DNA of 64,000 nucleotides from Apteryx mantelli (lineage: Eukaryota > Chordata > Aves > Apterygiformes > Apterygidae): NCBI RefSeq assembly GCF_036417845.1, contig NC_089983.1, positions 19,993,207 through 20,057,206 on the forward strand, written 5' to 3'. Below are positions 14,411 through 27,168 of this stretch, in pieces. The stretch's first letter is position 1, and the number at the start of each line of letters is the position of its first letter. The notes below the pieces were generated by a model that made no database searches, was not told where the DNA came from, and worked only from the letters and a program-made list of their open reading frames with translations. Position numbers and translations under genes: made by a program.

Positions 14411-14497
14411 TTTGGGGAGCTGGGCCCTCATCCTAAGCCTCTGAAGTCATGGAATGCTTCCTGCTGACTTCTGTGGGCTTTGAAACAGGCCTTTATG
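14411..14497 (+). mobile_element. Remnant of an ancient amniote retroposon
   Basis: The stretch reads like the pattern widespread in reptile and bird genomes in which phrases like 'gaagtca-tgga' and 'tgacttc-gtgggctttg-a-caggcc' follow one another. The match is by recognition of the repeated phrase, so family and orientation are uncertain. It lies just before a CR1 3' end and may be part of the same old insertion. Confidence 0.5.
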
Positions 14498-14549
14498 AAA
14501 CTCCAGTCACTAATGGGAGCAGTCAAGTTCCACCATTTCAGCTCAGTTG

Positions 14550-14692
14550 TCCTTTGCCTTAGGTTTGTTCAACTCCAGACTGGATAAAACCCCAAGCAAC
14601 CTGATCTGACTGCATTGCTGATCCTGCTTTGAGCTGGAGATTGGACTACAGACCTTCAAAGCCCCTTCCAACCTGAATTATCTTCTGATCCT
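14550..14692 (+). mobile_element. CR1 LINE, 3' end fragment
   Basis: The block contains diverged versions of characteristic CR1 3' phrases in the right order: one resembling 'gactggat..ccc..agcaacctgatctg', then 'ttgagctggagattggacta', then 'ccccttccaacctgaatta' and a tail resembling 'ttctgatcc'. The tail corresponds to the eroded terminal octamer repeat of CR1. Orientation is plus strand. CR1 is the dominant LINE of birds and reptiles. This copy is 5'-truncated, as most are, and encodes nothing. Confidence 0.8.
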
Positions 14693-15585
14693 AAGAAAGA
14701 AAACCTGGGCACAAACTGAAGACACAAAATTACTCTCTGATGTAATAGCAATGCCTTGCCCTACTTAATTCTCTGATTATGTTAATGCTGTGCTGAAATT
14801 TCAGAGAGTATTAAAAAAGTATGCAAGGTTATTTTGGTTCCAAGGAACAGAGGAGAATAAATACTTAATGTCATGAGAATGACACCATTTGAGATCAGAC
14901 TGAGTTGTGAATTCCTTTTCAAATACTAGTTTTCATTGCTTAATCTAAATCTGAAACTTCTTGGAAGAAACTTTCAACCAGCTTTTTGTACTTAAAGGAA
15001 AAAAAATCTATATATAGTTTGTAACTTAAAGTATCAGACAACTTGTTTTCTTTATTTTTGATTTTTCTTTTAGGAAATTGTATTAATTCACCTTGTGTTA
15101 TTATTTTTTGAGAGCAGTAGACAGCTTCTGGTGCTGCAACAGATTCAGTCATATGTAAGTCAGATTACCTTCACAATTCTGGGTGAGAATGCCCTTTTAA
15201 ACTAGTTTGTGCCTGAGCTTTAAATGTTAACAACTAATACCAAATAGATGTCTCTAAGTTGAAAGAAGTAGTTAAAGTTGGATGCTTCTTAGAAATCAAC
15301 AGAATGATAGTGATCCATACAGGTTGTAGCTTGGAAGTAACTGAAGAAATTATTAACAGTCATGATGTAGTGACTTGCTGAAGAAAGGTGAAAATTAACT
15401 TGAAGACCTTCTGTCTGCACCATGTTAGCTTGAAAAGTATTGCTCAGAATCTCAAAGTTACCAGCGATTAAGAAGCCCCAATATATTATATTTTAGAGGG
15501 ATGCCACTGCTCAATTCTCTCACTCCTCTTGGAGAATCCTGCTCTGTGCAAAATATGTGTTGAATTTAAAAAGCATCATTCCTCA
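14693..15585. other. Intergenic DNA without recognised features
   Basis: Unique AT-rich sequence between two old retroposon fragments. No supported coding or RNA feature was seen. Confidence 0.55.
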
Positions 15586-15587
15586 GA

Positions 15588-15745
15588 AGATCTACCAGTG
15601 CTTTACAAAATGCATCATTGTTACTTTATCCTGTGAAAACTAAGACATAAAGTTCAAGTGACTTGCCAAATCTAGTGAACCCAGAATAAAATCTCAGTGT
15701 TCTGATACCAAATACAGTGTTCTCTTCCCTGTGTACTGTGATTAC
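15588..15745 (+). mobile_element. MIR/L2-like ancient retroposon fragment
   Basis: It follows the familiar order of MIR/L2-type sequence: a segment like 'gctttacaaa', then 'actttatcctgtgaaaactaagacataaag' in place of 'attttacagatgaggaaactgaggcacagag', then 'caagtgacttgccaaa', 'gaaccca', and 'cagtgttctcttccc'. The copy is heavily diverged, which points to an insertion much older than the host species. It lies about 170 bases from the long minus-strand open frame. Confidence 0.6.
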
Positions 15746-15911
15746 ACAGGGATGCTTCCACTGTAATAACTGAATATAACCAATAACTGAACTAAAAGAG
15801 GTTTGAATTTCTATCTTATTTCTTTAATTCCCAGTTATTACCACATTTAGTGAGTTGGATCAAATTTTCATAGCTAGTCCCTGGGGAAAAAGTGATGGGA
15901 ACTAATGGTTT

Positions 15912-16589
15912 TCACCTTTTGAACTCAGTCTTTCTTGGTGTCCTAATGTGATCTGAGAGATACTCAAATTTAATTAGAGTAGTATGGGCATTCCAAAGCC
16001 TATGAGAACGGCCATAGAAAATGTACCAGACTCCACTCTCCCTTCCCCAACTTGGTTGGAGTAAAGTGCTGAACATGCAGGCATCAGTAAGTGCAGCTGA
16101 AGCTAAAGAGTTTAAAAATGCTTCATACAGAGAAAGATGAATCATCCCTGATTCTGTTTCTCCCCAGTTGTGTGGCTTTCCACATCTCAATAGCTGTATG
16201 ATCACATTTTTGGCAACCCATCTATCAGTAATTGTAATAGGCAGTTTCTTCTTTCTGGGAACTAAAAACATAGCTGCCACTCCTGAGGATGAAAGCAGAC
16301 AGGTTTGCATTGGCCCCAACCCATGGTTTAAGTCCCACAAATGCTTTTTCAACTGCCCCAATACAGTCTTCCAAGGAATCAGCTTGCAGTCTGCTATGGA
16401 AGCAAAATATTTGATCATTTTGAGTCTTCTATTATATGCCACGCAGCTGTCTCCTTTTATTATGTGTGACTGCAAATCTGAAGAGGCACCTCTTCTATGA
16501 GCATAGGTGGAATGAAATTCCATCAGACAGTCAAATTTCTTGCATCCATATATGTTGCAGACAATCTTTCCTTGGAAGCTTAGTTTCAT
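15912..16589 (-). other. Unrecognised 225-codon open frame (doubtful gene)
   Basis: An ATG at 16589 opens 225 codons on the minus strand, ending at TGA 15912-15914; the frame stays open about 14 codons further upstream. This is the longest open frame in the window. The product begins MKLSFQGKIVCNIYGC and is rich in Cys, His and Trp and poor in acidic residues, a composition typical of chance translation. No signal peptide, membrane segment or known domain was recognised. A Cys/His group near residues 11-31 has spacing unlike a classical C2H2 finger. On the opposite strand a good 3' splice site (pyrimidine tract, CAG at 16165-16167) is followed by an open stretch to 16500. Possible origins are a lineage-specific exon, a decayed retrocopy, or chance. 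Confidence 0.2.
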
Positions 16590-19500
16590 GACATAGTCTG
16601 TTAGTGATGGATGTAAACCATCTTCATTTTAAGATCAAAACCATTGGAGTTATTTTAAAAAAAGCCAAACTGGTTTTCCAGATCAAAAATAAGGCAAATT
16701 GAAGTGATAATCTATTTAAGAACAATTAATAATAGTATCAGGGAACAAGGTGACCTAATGTAATGAAAAATGTTTGGAAAATAATATAAAAAAAGATTTC
16801 TGTTACTTTATGTATGGCAAGAAACAGGAATTATGTCCATTTTTACAGAATGATTTCATGTAACACAACCATAGAAGAGGCCATAAATTCAATGAAATGA
16901 AAATGTACAAAACAGCATTGCATAATTGCTATGTTTTGTATTTACACGATGGACAGATATTTTTCTGCCTGGAAGCACCTTTAATATAATTGCTTCCTTT
17001 GTACATACCATTGTGATGGAAGGCGTAGCAAACACAAGGACATGAGAAGAAAGCGTCCACAGAAAAATTCTGCACCTAAATCAAGCATTCTGGTGGAAGA
17101 GCAGTCTGCATTGCATCCTTTTGTATCGTGGTGATTGAGCAGAATTGTTTATCACAATTTTTAAAGAGCAAGGATATAATGAAATTATATTTCTCCTTCC
17201 TCATTAAGATATCAAGTATAATGAGGTAAAATTGAGGGCTGCCTGAAAAAGACTTGTTTAATATCAATTAGATCCACGGTGACTGAAAACAGTTAAAATA
17301 ACAGGAAAACGAATATGGAAAGACTTTTCAAGTAAGAAGAAAGTTGCTTGTTTTGCAGTTCCTCTCAACTTGTGTGGATTCTTTGCTCATCAGAGAGCAT
17401 CCACAGAAGCTCAGCAATGCAGGAAATGATACATATGTCATTACTGCAGGGTCAGTGAATTCACTACTGGAAGTTAAAAGCTATTTGTGATTGGAGAGAA
17501 GCAGTAAAAACTATCAAATACAGTCTTCAAATAAAACTTGAACAAGCAGGTTTTTCTAACATAATCTGTGTGTTTCCATTTTGCATTAATAAAGGGTAAT
17601 TTTATATTTGCCTGGGCTTTTCTGGAAATGAGAAGTATCACCACTGATGTGGGAATTGCTTTTTTGTGAGAAGGTTTTACTACCTGTGTTTGTACTTCAG
17701 GTAAACCTATAAAGTCTCATGCATGAAACTGGACTGTTCTCTTTGTTGCCAGCAGCCTGCATGTTCCCAGTACTGTAGTTGCTCTCTGACTCTTCACCCA
17801 TTTGCTAGATGGATCTTGCACAGGGGCTCTTGGAGCAGGAGAGGATCAATAGCAGCACGGATTTGTCAGAGAGTCTGTGTCCTATTTATGTCCCTGTGTT
17901 GCAACTGCTCTTCCCCACTCCTGCGTTACAGAGGCATGAGCAGGAATGGGACATGTTCCTGTCAGGCAGGATAGATATTTCACCATTAGGTATTCCCAGG
18001 TGGTGTGAAGAAGTGTGTGATGCCTGAGAAGTTTATTCAGGCAGTTTAATTTTATTTAATGCTTCTGAAAAGTGCCTAAATAGCTCCTAGTTACCTGCTG
18101 GTGTTATATAAAATTCATTTCATTTCTGAATCACAGAGCTGGTAGGACTTTGATACATCTTTATCCCTCCACAACTAAAATGCTGGACCTTAGAAAGAAC
18201 ATTTTAGTCTTCTTTCAGAGGCTGTAATTAGCAACTATCCTACACAGCTAACAAATCATAGCATTTCCCCATATGGACTGATATGTTCTGAGATATCAAT
18301 CTTCTGGTCATTCCCTCCTGCTCTGGGGGTATGAGTATTATATGGTCAGATTCAGATTTTAGGCACCCAAAGGAACTTCTTATTTGCCCCGTCTTTTCTT
18401 TCCTCCTTCTTATTGTTCATTCTTTAATACTTATTCTCTTACTTGCATCCAAGTCATGATGTCTCCCTTCATGCCTGTGACCGTCAGCCAAATACCAGGA
18501 ATGGTGGTAGCATGTTGAATTTCCTGCCTCCAAGTCCTTTTCTTAGCCCAAATAAAGGTGAGTTGCTTCTATATTATAAAAGCACTTGAAATAAAAGTCC
18601 TGAGGAGCATTAAGGACAAGAATACTTTTGTAATGTATGCCTGTTTCTAATTTCTTTTTTAAGATATCATATAAACAATAGTGCTAGTCATCTGAAAACG
18701 TTGTTTTTACAAATTTTGAGCATGTAAATTCAGGATTGATAGTGTAACTAATATAATGAATGGCCTTGGCTCTGATTTTGTTTACTGCTTCTCCTTGTTT
18801 TAAGCGTTACCTGTTTTTTGAGTGTGATGGTTTGACTTCACCGCTGGACTGTCAAACATATGCAATGCAAATTACATATTTGAAGCTTTCATACATGGTT
18901 AAACTGGTGGAAAAATTCTTATCGTATCTGTCAGCATTGGCAAGCTGCATTCAAAAGATTGCAGCTACTCCTCCTGGATTGCTGTGATCTGTCATGACAT
19001 CCCATTAAGTGGCTTTTCCACTGGTATCAAATATATTGCCTGAGACTTTTTATTTACAGGCCTTAGCTATCGCTTGCTTTCTCTTCAGTTGATTGCTAAT
19101 CAGTTCATTTCAGATTTTCAGAAGTAATTTGTGTTATGATAGAGGCTATCTCTGCATTGTAACTAGATGAATTTTGAAAGGTTGAGGATTGTTATGGATA
19201 TCTTTGGCTGTAATCTGTGAATCTTTTGAGTATATCTAAGTAAAAACTTTATTGTGGATATTGATCAATGGATTGTATGTCTGATTTTATTTCGTGAAAA
19301 GCTCTTAATTCCAAAGGAACTCTGGCTTTTGAGAAGAAAGAGTCCATGTGTTCCATTCCAATAGTAATTCCATGTGTTTTGGCTTGATTTCACTAGAAAA
19401 AATTGAGGATATAGTAATAACTGTCCTAATCTATATGGTAGTGGAGGTGATAATTAAGAACTCAGATACAAAGAGGAGAATGAAAGTAAACTGTCACTGA

Positions 19501-19901
19501 GCATCATGCATAGATTAAGGGCTCAACTGAGCTTCTTGTAATACTGAACCATATTAACAAAACTGAATCAGGATCATGGGGAGTGAGACGCATGACTTTT
19601 CTGATGTATGTTAGAGTTTCCCTAGTGCAAGGTAAGTGGTTGATTAGTCCATGGGGATTGATAACAGCATAGCACTGCTTTGGAGATTTTCAGACATGCA
19701 TGGATTTATGAAATTGCTGGAACAAAGCTTTTATGTGGAAATCAAGCCATAGACAAGTAAAGCAACTTGTTCTGGGCATAATACAAATGTAGATAATGAA
19801 ATATTATTTAAATCAGTAAATCTTTTCAGTCTTCTGTCCTGATGCAATACTTTCATTTCTGGAGAGCAGCACTGAGAGAGGAGATGCAAAACAGGCTGTT
19901 T

Positions 19902-19930
19902 CCCCCCCCCTCCCCTTCCCATCTCCCTTC
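19902..19930 (-). repeat. C-rich tract (G-quadruplex-prone on the minus strand)
   Basis: C runs of 9, 4, 3 and 3 separated by one to four bases. The complementary strand meets the usual G-quadruplex pattern. Confidence 0.6.
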
Positions 19931-22437
19931 CCTTTTTGAAATGCATACAAAAATAATTGCAGCAGAGGCAAAGTTTGAAGCTTGCTCTGCTTTCACCATA
20001 ATTTCCATAGTGAAGTGTCTTTGGGGAGACTTTCTCTGCAAAGTCTCACTTCTCTATGGAAATTGTGACCTAGACAATAACCTGGCATTGACAATCTCAA
20101 TCCTTTGTTCTCTTTGGAGAGAGAAAATTCAGTAGAGAGGGGAAAGAGGAGGAGGAGGCAATTAGAGATTAGAACAGTACAGGTTAGAAATATAAATCAT
20201 GCAGAAATTGGAAATCCTGGTTAGCAAGATAAATGCTTGCATGCTCTTTTTGTTACTATATGCAATAACATTAGGTGAAACCATGGGCACAACAAAGCTG
20301 TTGCTATTGGTTTCAGTTGTTGTCAGGATTTCATCTCTTGAGCATCTGCCTTCCTTTTTAAAAACAGAGCAATGCAGTTTTATTTTTCAGTCTCTTACCC
20401 TGTCTTTGTATTAATCAACTTGTTTAACTGTGGCGGTTGCGTGTATAGGTAAATATGAGTACCAGTTCACTGTGCAGAGATCAGAATTAAGGCAGGATAA
20501 AAATCCAGGAAAAAGAGTTGGAGTTGGATAGGTGGAGTTCTTAGCCTGCATTGGCTTATCAGCTGTGAGCAGAAAAAAAATCCTTGCCCACTTACTAGGC
20601 TGTTCCACCAATTTTTTTTCCATGTGTGAGTGTTGGGAGGGAAGCCAGCATACTCTTATTCTTGACCTAAGAAACAAGCACAAAAGCATGAAAATTAGGG
20701 GATAAAGCATGTGGTATTATAAAGGCAATTTATAGAATTGGCCCAGATATGCCAGCAATTTACAAAACTAATTTCGAGTAGGTAAAAATCAACTGTGCCT
20801 TAAACTCAGTATTTTTATCAAACTTGCTCAGAATTTAGAGGGAGATAGACCATCTTTTAAAATAGACATTAAAGGGGTGTGAACAAACTTGAGGAGAGTC
20901 CTCCTAAATTGTGTTTTCTCTTAATAGTGGCAATCTTACATAGTCTTGTGTTCAGGCAACATGTTCTTGTCACTTTGGTTGACTTTGGTCGTTTGAAACA
21001 CCCATGGAAACCTTTTGGTTCACCAACAATCACTGTTCCATATTCTTTGAGATGATGTGATACATTTCAGAGTGACACATTCATCTGGACACATTTAAAG
21101 ATTTTTGAAATAAGATTACTTTTCCTTTTTAGAGGAAAACTCTGCTGTCTGTGGGAAAGTTCAGACTATATTTTTCTTTGCCCAACTATTTTAAGGAAAT
21201 GTAGCTGATGCAAAAAAAAAAATTCATGAACAAGCAATTACTTCACAGTTGCTGGAAAAAAAAAAAAATTATTGATATGTTGCTTCTGTCCCCCAAAGAA
21301 AAAAAAACCTTTGAAGTCTCATTTTTAGCTGTTATCAATACCATGTTTTTTTTAATTCTTAAACTAAACCATAATGCTTTATTCTGGGACCATCTTTTCA
21401 CTGTGTGCTTATAGAAAATAATTGCAAAAATAGCAAGCATGCTGTAATTTTCTCTCTCATTTGTTTTTTTCTCTCATTTTCTCTTTTTTTCTCACTCTTT
21501 CTTCTTTACACATAACAAGATATAACTGCCCAGTTAATGCAAAATAAGGAGGATTCCTTTTCTGAGCTAGTAGTAGACCACGTGTTGAATTTGAGAAATA
21601 TATTGGATATCCTTTCACAAGGTTTGTATCATTACTTCTACAGATTACAAAGGGTACCATTATTTCCTCAGAGCTTTCTTGCAGTCAAGAATACCTCGCC
21701 AATGAGTCAATACCTCATATTTGGACTTTTAATAATTTTCCAGTCGGAGTGGCTGTCTGCGGGTTGTTGTTGTTTTTTTTTAACTCCATAAATGTAAAAA
21801 ATCCTAATTAAGTGAAAACAGACTGAAATGTGACTCATCCTGCTCGTCAGGGATTGGTTTGCTGATGTCATTTTTACTTTCTCTAGCCAAAACCTGGGAA
21901 CAGTTATAACTAGTCTAAGATGATATTACGTTTCAACTAAATTGAATCTCAATATTCTTGAAAAGGATGGAGAGGAGAAGTTTTCATAGGAATTACTTCT
22001 TTCAGTCCTGCTATCATTAAATAATTTGAGCCCTCCCTGAATCAGTTCTTCACTCCTGCCTGTCACATGAACCTCGTATTAGAACTTACAAATCCCGAGT
22101 GGAATTTCCGAGTGAGGCAGCTGCTTTATGGTCCGTGGAGAGGGATTCCTGGCTGAAGACCATGCAGCTGTAGTAACCTCATTGTTTATGGGAAATGTGA
22201 GATTCTGCTTAGTGTAACTCTGGTTTTCCAACCTCCCCAGGTATTTTGGGGGGAGCTTGGTTAAGAGAAAGGAAAAAGAGATTTTTAATGTTGCAATGTT
22301 TAAGAAATTTAGAGGAAGTTAGTTTTTGAAAAGAAGTTTTAATTTCTTTGATTCTAGAATGACTCAGCTCAGAATCTCTTTGTTTGCTTTATTTTAGTAG
22401 CCTTGCTGGGAAAACAGTCTTTTAATGCTTTTTTTTT

Positions 22438-22458
22438 GGGGGGGGGAGGGGGTAGGGG
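22438..22458 (+). repeat. G-quadruplex-prone tract
   Basis: G runs of 9, 5 and 4 with one- and two-base spacers; the nine-base run can supply two strands of a quadruplex. A T-rich run precedes it. Confidence 0.6.
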
Positions 22459-25400
22459 AGAGAAGGAGGAGCAAATAGATGTTAGTAGAGAGAATTATAA
22501 AGCTATGAAATAAAAACTGTTTCTGGGACACCACTGTGAAGTGTGACAGGCAGTTGGTTAGGGATTCATCAAAGCAGGACTATGTAAAGGAGACAGCAGG
22601 ATGCTAAGGGATGGCCCGAAGAGGAAAGAAAGGGAGAATGCTTGGCTCTCTGGTGAAAACAGGAAACTGCTTGAAGAAGGTGGGATGATTTGTTTCATCT
22701 GCATGTTTGCCATCTCTCCTAATCTGGGTGGAATTGACTTCCTTGGAACTTGCAGACCTTTTAATGTCCTAAGATGGAGATTCCACTTAGTTTGCCTTGG
22801 GGACCAGCCCTTGCCGCAGTTGGTCTCGGCTCTGTGCTAGGCCAGGTGTATACATGAAGGAAACACTAGCTTCCATCCTCTGTCTTCTCCTCAACCCTGC
22901 TCCTGTATGCCTCCAAGGTAGACTCTTACTCACATGTGTTCACTTACACATGCCTTCTGCTCAGAGCCAGTACCCTCCTATGCCAGGACACTAACCACGT
23001 GTACTGCTATTTCCCTGGCCTTTTACTGTGTATCCACATCTGACAGAGGATACAGTTTGAAGTCATTTGTGTACCATTAGTTGTAGAAAAAAAACAACTG
23101 CAATTCAGAAGTCCCCTCTGGCCAACTGGAGAAGTTATTTTTCTGTAAGGCAGCATCCTTTGGCAACTGAAATATTCTTTAGTGTCTAAATAGCAGAAAA
23201 ACAGGACACTTCTGCCTCTCTTTTACCTGCCCCCACTGCTGTGAGCCAGAATGCTGATACAGTTGGAAAGGAATGGGTGGAGAATGGATGGCGGAAATGA
23301 GATACACAGTGGAAAACAAGGTTTGTGTAGGGCAACTATGGATCACAGGTACTTTCCAGAGACACACCATCTCTTTACCTGACTCTTGTGACTTGTCACC
23401 AAAACTGGCTTAGGATTCAATTGTACATTTGCAAAAATAACAAATTGCCAGGAAGTTCTAAAATTGCATTTTCTATTCAAGTGATGACTTTCAAGATGTT
23501 ATTCCATGATGCAGCATTACTCACTAAAGAAAATGCAAATTTTAATTGCTATACATTAAAGTTAGTAAGCTGTTCGTATGCTTACATAACCCTGCAGATC
23601 CTATCAACCGCAGAGTTCATAAAGTAGAACACCATCTCTCATTCACAGAAATAATTCTCTTTGTCAACATATCACAATATGACAGAAAACTTAGGCTTGA
23701 CTTAAGGTGACCTGGCACTATATTCAGTTATTTTACTCTACTGTTAATAAACAGTATAAAAAAGCAATACCACACATTCAGCAGCTTATTTCCTTTACAA
23801 AATAATGATATAGCTCACTCCTTCTGGCAAATGTTCAAATACTGTGGGATGGGGGAAGTGGTAAAAGAATATGAATAGAAATATTGTGGTGGAATGTGGA
23901 ATATATCATGTGCAATCAGAGAGGGTGGTAAAGCAGGGTGGATGAGCAGGAAATGAACTATTGATTTCTTGGTATCTCACTCCAGAACCTCTCAGGACAG
24001 ATTCATTGCAGTACGTGGGATCGGCCTGCGACAAAGATGGGAGAAGTTATTGAGAGAAATGTGTTATGGTTCCCCTGGTTCTCTGCTTGACTTTGGCCTA
24101 GCCCTGACCCTCGTTATAGCAGCTTTCACAGCAATTTAAAGTGGTACATTTGAAACCCTGCTGAAAGGTAAAAATAAGTCTTAAGAAACATCTGCCAAAC
24201 AAGGGCTAGATTGTGTCCTACCCTGTATGCTGTTGTATGAGCCTTCCCTAGATTTCATCACTAGGTGCGGACAGGAGAACAGCTGTGTTCATGCCCAGAT
24301 CTCATTTTTGTGAGCAAGTGGGAGAGAAGGTCAGAGCACCATGGGCCCAACCACTCAGACACACTCTCCTTCAAACTGGTGCATATTAAATTACCAGCCT
24401 GAGTCCTCACTTCCCCTCCAGCAGCGTGGAGACAACTGGAGGAGTTGTAACATCCTGAGCTGCAGCTGTGCTGTGCTCCATATCTCATACCCGGGGCTGT
24501 GCCTCAAGCTCACACAAGCCTGAAGCCAGAAAACGTTGATTAGTCTGCTGAAACATATTATAATATTTTGCCCATTTAAAACATAATCTAACCAGTCATA
24601 AAAAGACATGAAAACAAGCAGTCATTTAAGAAGAGCTGCAGCTGTACAAGAGTTTATTTTGCCCTTAATGAATATATGTAATGTCTATTAAGTTTAATGA
24701 GTCCTACACAGGTGCATTGATGACCTTGGGCTTTTGAAATCTTTTATGGTTTTGTTTGAACATTAGTGACTGAATTTTCCAAGCCAGGCACAGCAGGTTT
24801 TCTTACAAAAATTATGTATATTCAGTTAACTATTTAAACGCTTCTCCATTTCCTCAATGAGAACAGAGGATTGCACAGACAAAAAATTGTTTCTATGTAA
24901 GTTTACCTGATTTGCACAAGCAAGTTCTGTAATTAGTCCTTAAGTTCCTAAGTATACACATAATTATGCCATCACATTTTATAAAAGTTCTTCATTCATC
25001 ATTTTAAATGTGACAAAAGTAGTATTTACAGGTATCCTTTGCTAGCTCTTACTTCAAAAGGTATACTACAACAATACTACAAGAATATGAAAAGCTCTTC
25101 ACTGAGAAATTAGGGCCAGATTGCTAGAAGGCTACTTATTGAAGTGCCTGAGGCTTCATGGGATCCACATCAATTCACATCAGAAGAAAATTGGCACAGT
25201 ACTTCAATATGTTCTATATATTTTATTTAATAGCTTAATCTTATTCTAGTCAAGCGGCTGAGAGATCAGTTCTTGGCAACATAAGCAATTTATGCCACTG
25301 TTGCTTAAATTTTGCTTACAAGATTGGGGGGAAATAGCTTAATTTTGAGAATTCCTAAACCAGGAGAGAGAATTTGCAGAAGCACAAAGTTTTGTAAGCC

Positions 25401-26823
25401 TGGAGTAGACCATGAATGCTTGCTAAAGAGAGGGGAGAAAATGAAACTCTGGATATTCTCTGTCCTCATTAATACAGACAAGTTCACTTTCAAATAAAAA
25501 TAGGACAAAATATTGAGAGATCATTTGTCAAGATGAATATTGGCGACCAGGGTACTTGGGGAGGGATGCTGCAGACAAGCCAAACAATAGAACTGGAGCC
25601 TTCCAGTAGCCCCTGCGTAAAGGTGAGTGACCAACAGACAGAAGTGTTTTTGGAATATCCTTCTTACAGATATTGGAGAATGGTTTCCATGAAGGCTGGT
25701 CTGCACAGGGACTCAAGTTTGAATATCAGAGTAATTGTTTTTGCCATTTGTCTGATTTTTTTCCTACTGTCATAAGAAAAGTGCCACTCATCTTTGTTTT
25801 TTTTCTGAAGTACTCTGAGCTCCGTGTTCATGAAGGGACATTATGGCCAGACTGAAATTGATCAGGAAAATGTGACACTAAGTAAAACGTGGCAACAGGC
25901 GGTTGCAAACTGTCTGTAGATGGACTGTAGGATTTTACTGAAAGTTCCACTCTTGTGGAAACAAATGTTCCTTTGGGTACAACCTGTATGATATGACAAC
26001 TAGAGTTTCAAGAACATTGCTATAAGCAGTGCAAGAAGGAATATCCTGCTGAAAATGCTGAAAGTGATCTAACTTCATAAAAGTAAAGGAAGCATTCTAA
26101 ATTCTGCATCTGTTCTGTTCTTTCCTACGTAGTATAACTTGGGGTAGCCTCTCTTTTCTAGTTCAGCTGCTTCAGATACCGTAGAAAGTGCAGAATTCAG
26201 CTGTGTTCCTGTTTATACAGACTTATTCTCTGCCAAGGAAAATATTCATCTGTGTGCCACCCTAACTAAGCACTTCCTCTAGACCATGGGTGTGTTAAGT
26301 TCAGCTTGATCTTGTTGATGGTTTATTGTAGCTTATATTTAAATGTAAGATGGTGGGTTTGTAATTTCTTTGATTTATGTTTAGTAGCAAGCATTCAAAT
26401 AGGCCATTACAAGTCTATCATAATAATAGTCTATTATATTACCTCAGTCTGTGTTTATAATGTAAAAGGCTCCATCTGTTTTATTTTTTTGTCCATAGAA
26501 CCTGAATTTATTTATTTCACTGTTGAAACAGGGGGAGCCTACGCTACTGAATATGGGCTTGCTACTGATTCCGTGCCTTCTTCCATGGTGGAAGATCTTC
26601 TCAAGAGTATGCTTTACCTGATCATTGGACTGATTTTTTTTCTTCCAGAACTATGATATCTAAGTGGCAGTGCTCTCTGATTTGCAGGTTCCACTCTAAC
26701 TGGAAAGTGCTTTATTACACAGTTTAAAAAAGGTGATTTTTCAGGGGTCTAAAAAGTCTCTTATTGGATATAAACAGTCTGCTTAAAAGTTTGTGGTACT
26801 GAATAGGGATTTGGAGTAATGTT

Positions 26824-26852
26824 CCCCCCAACCCCTTCCCTCCTTTTCCCCC
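26824..26852 (-). repeat. C-rich tract (G-quadruplex-prone on the minus strand)
   Basis: C runs of 6, 4, 3 and 5 with spacers of two to seven bases, followed by more CT-rich sequence. Confidence 0.6.
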
Positions 26853-27127
26853 TTCCTCCTTCTTGTTAAAGATACTTAAAAAGAGCATTACCTAAAAAAA
26901 AATCAAGTCAGCTTTAGTGTACAAGCTTGAATCTAAGATTTTGAAAAGGATAGAAAAGCAAACAAAAAATCAGAGAAGATGTAATAATTAAACCAAGGAA
27001 TGCCAGGAGAATGGTCAAGCCCTATGAATATTTAACTAAGTGCTGGTTTTAAAAGCTTAAAGGCTTTTAGAACTTTTCTTTTAAAAAAGACTTTTAAAAG
27101 CTTTTCCACAATGTTAAATCATCATCT

Positions 27128-27168
27128 GCATGAAGCTCTACTGACTTCAGTCGGTAGTCAGGGGCCTG
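27128..27168. mobile_element. Short ancient retroposon remnant
   Basis: It resembles the 'gagctctactgacttca-t-gg' phrase of old amniote repeats. The match is only about forty bases, so family and orientation cannot be set. Confidence 0.35.

Noticed and set aside
18128..18185. 'gaatcacagagctggtaggac...' as an antisense CR1 or MIR start
   Set aside because: The opening phrase fits but the following sequence departs quickly; not listed as a feature.
26306..26656. 116-codon hydrophobic plus-strand frame as a membrane protein
   Set aside because: The hydrophobicity follows from T-rich DNA (TTT, ATT, TTA codons). No start context, splice sites or family resemblance.
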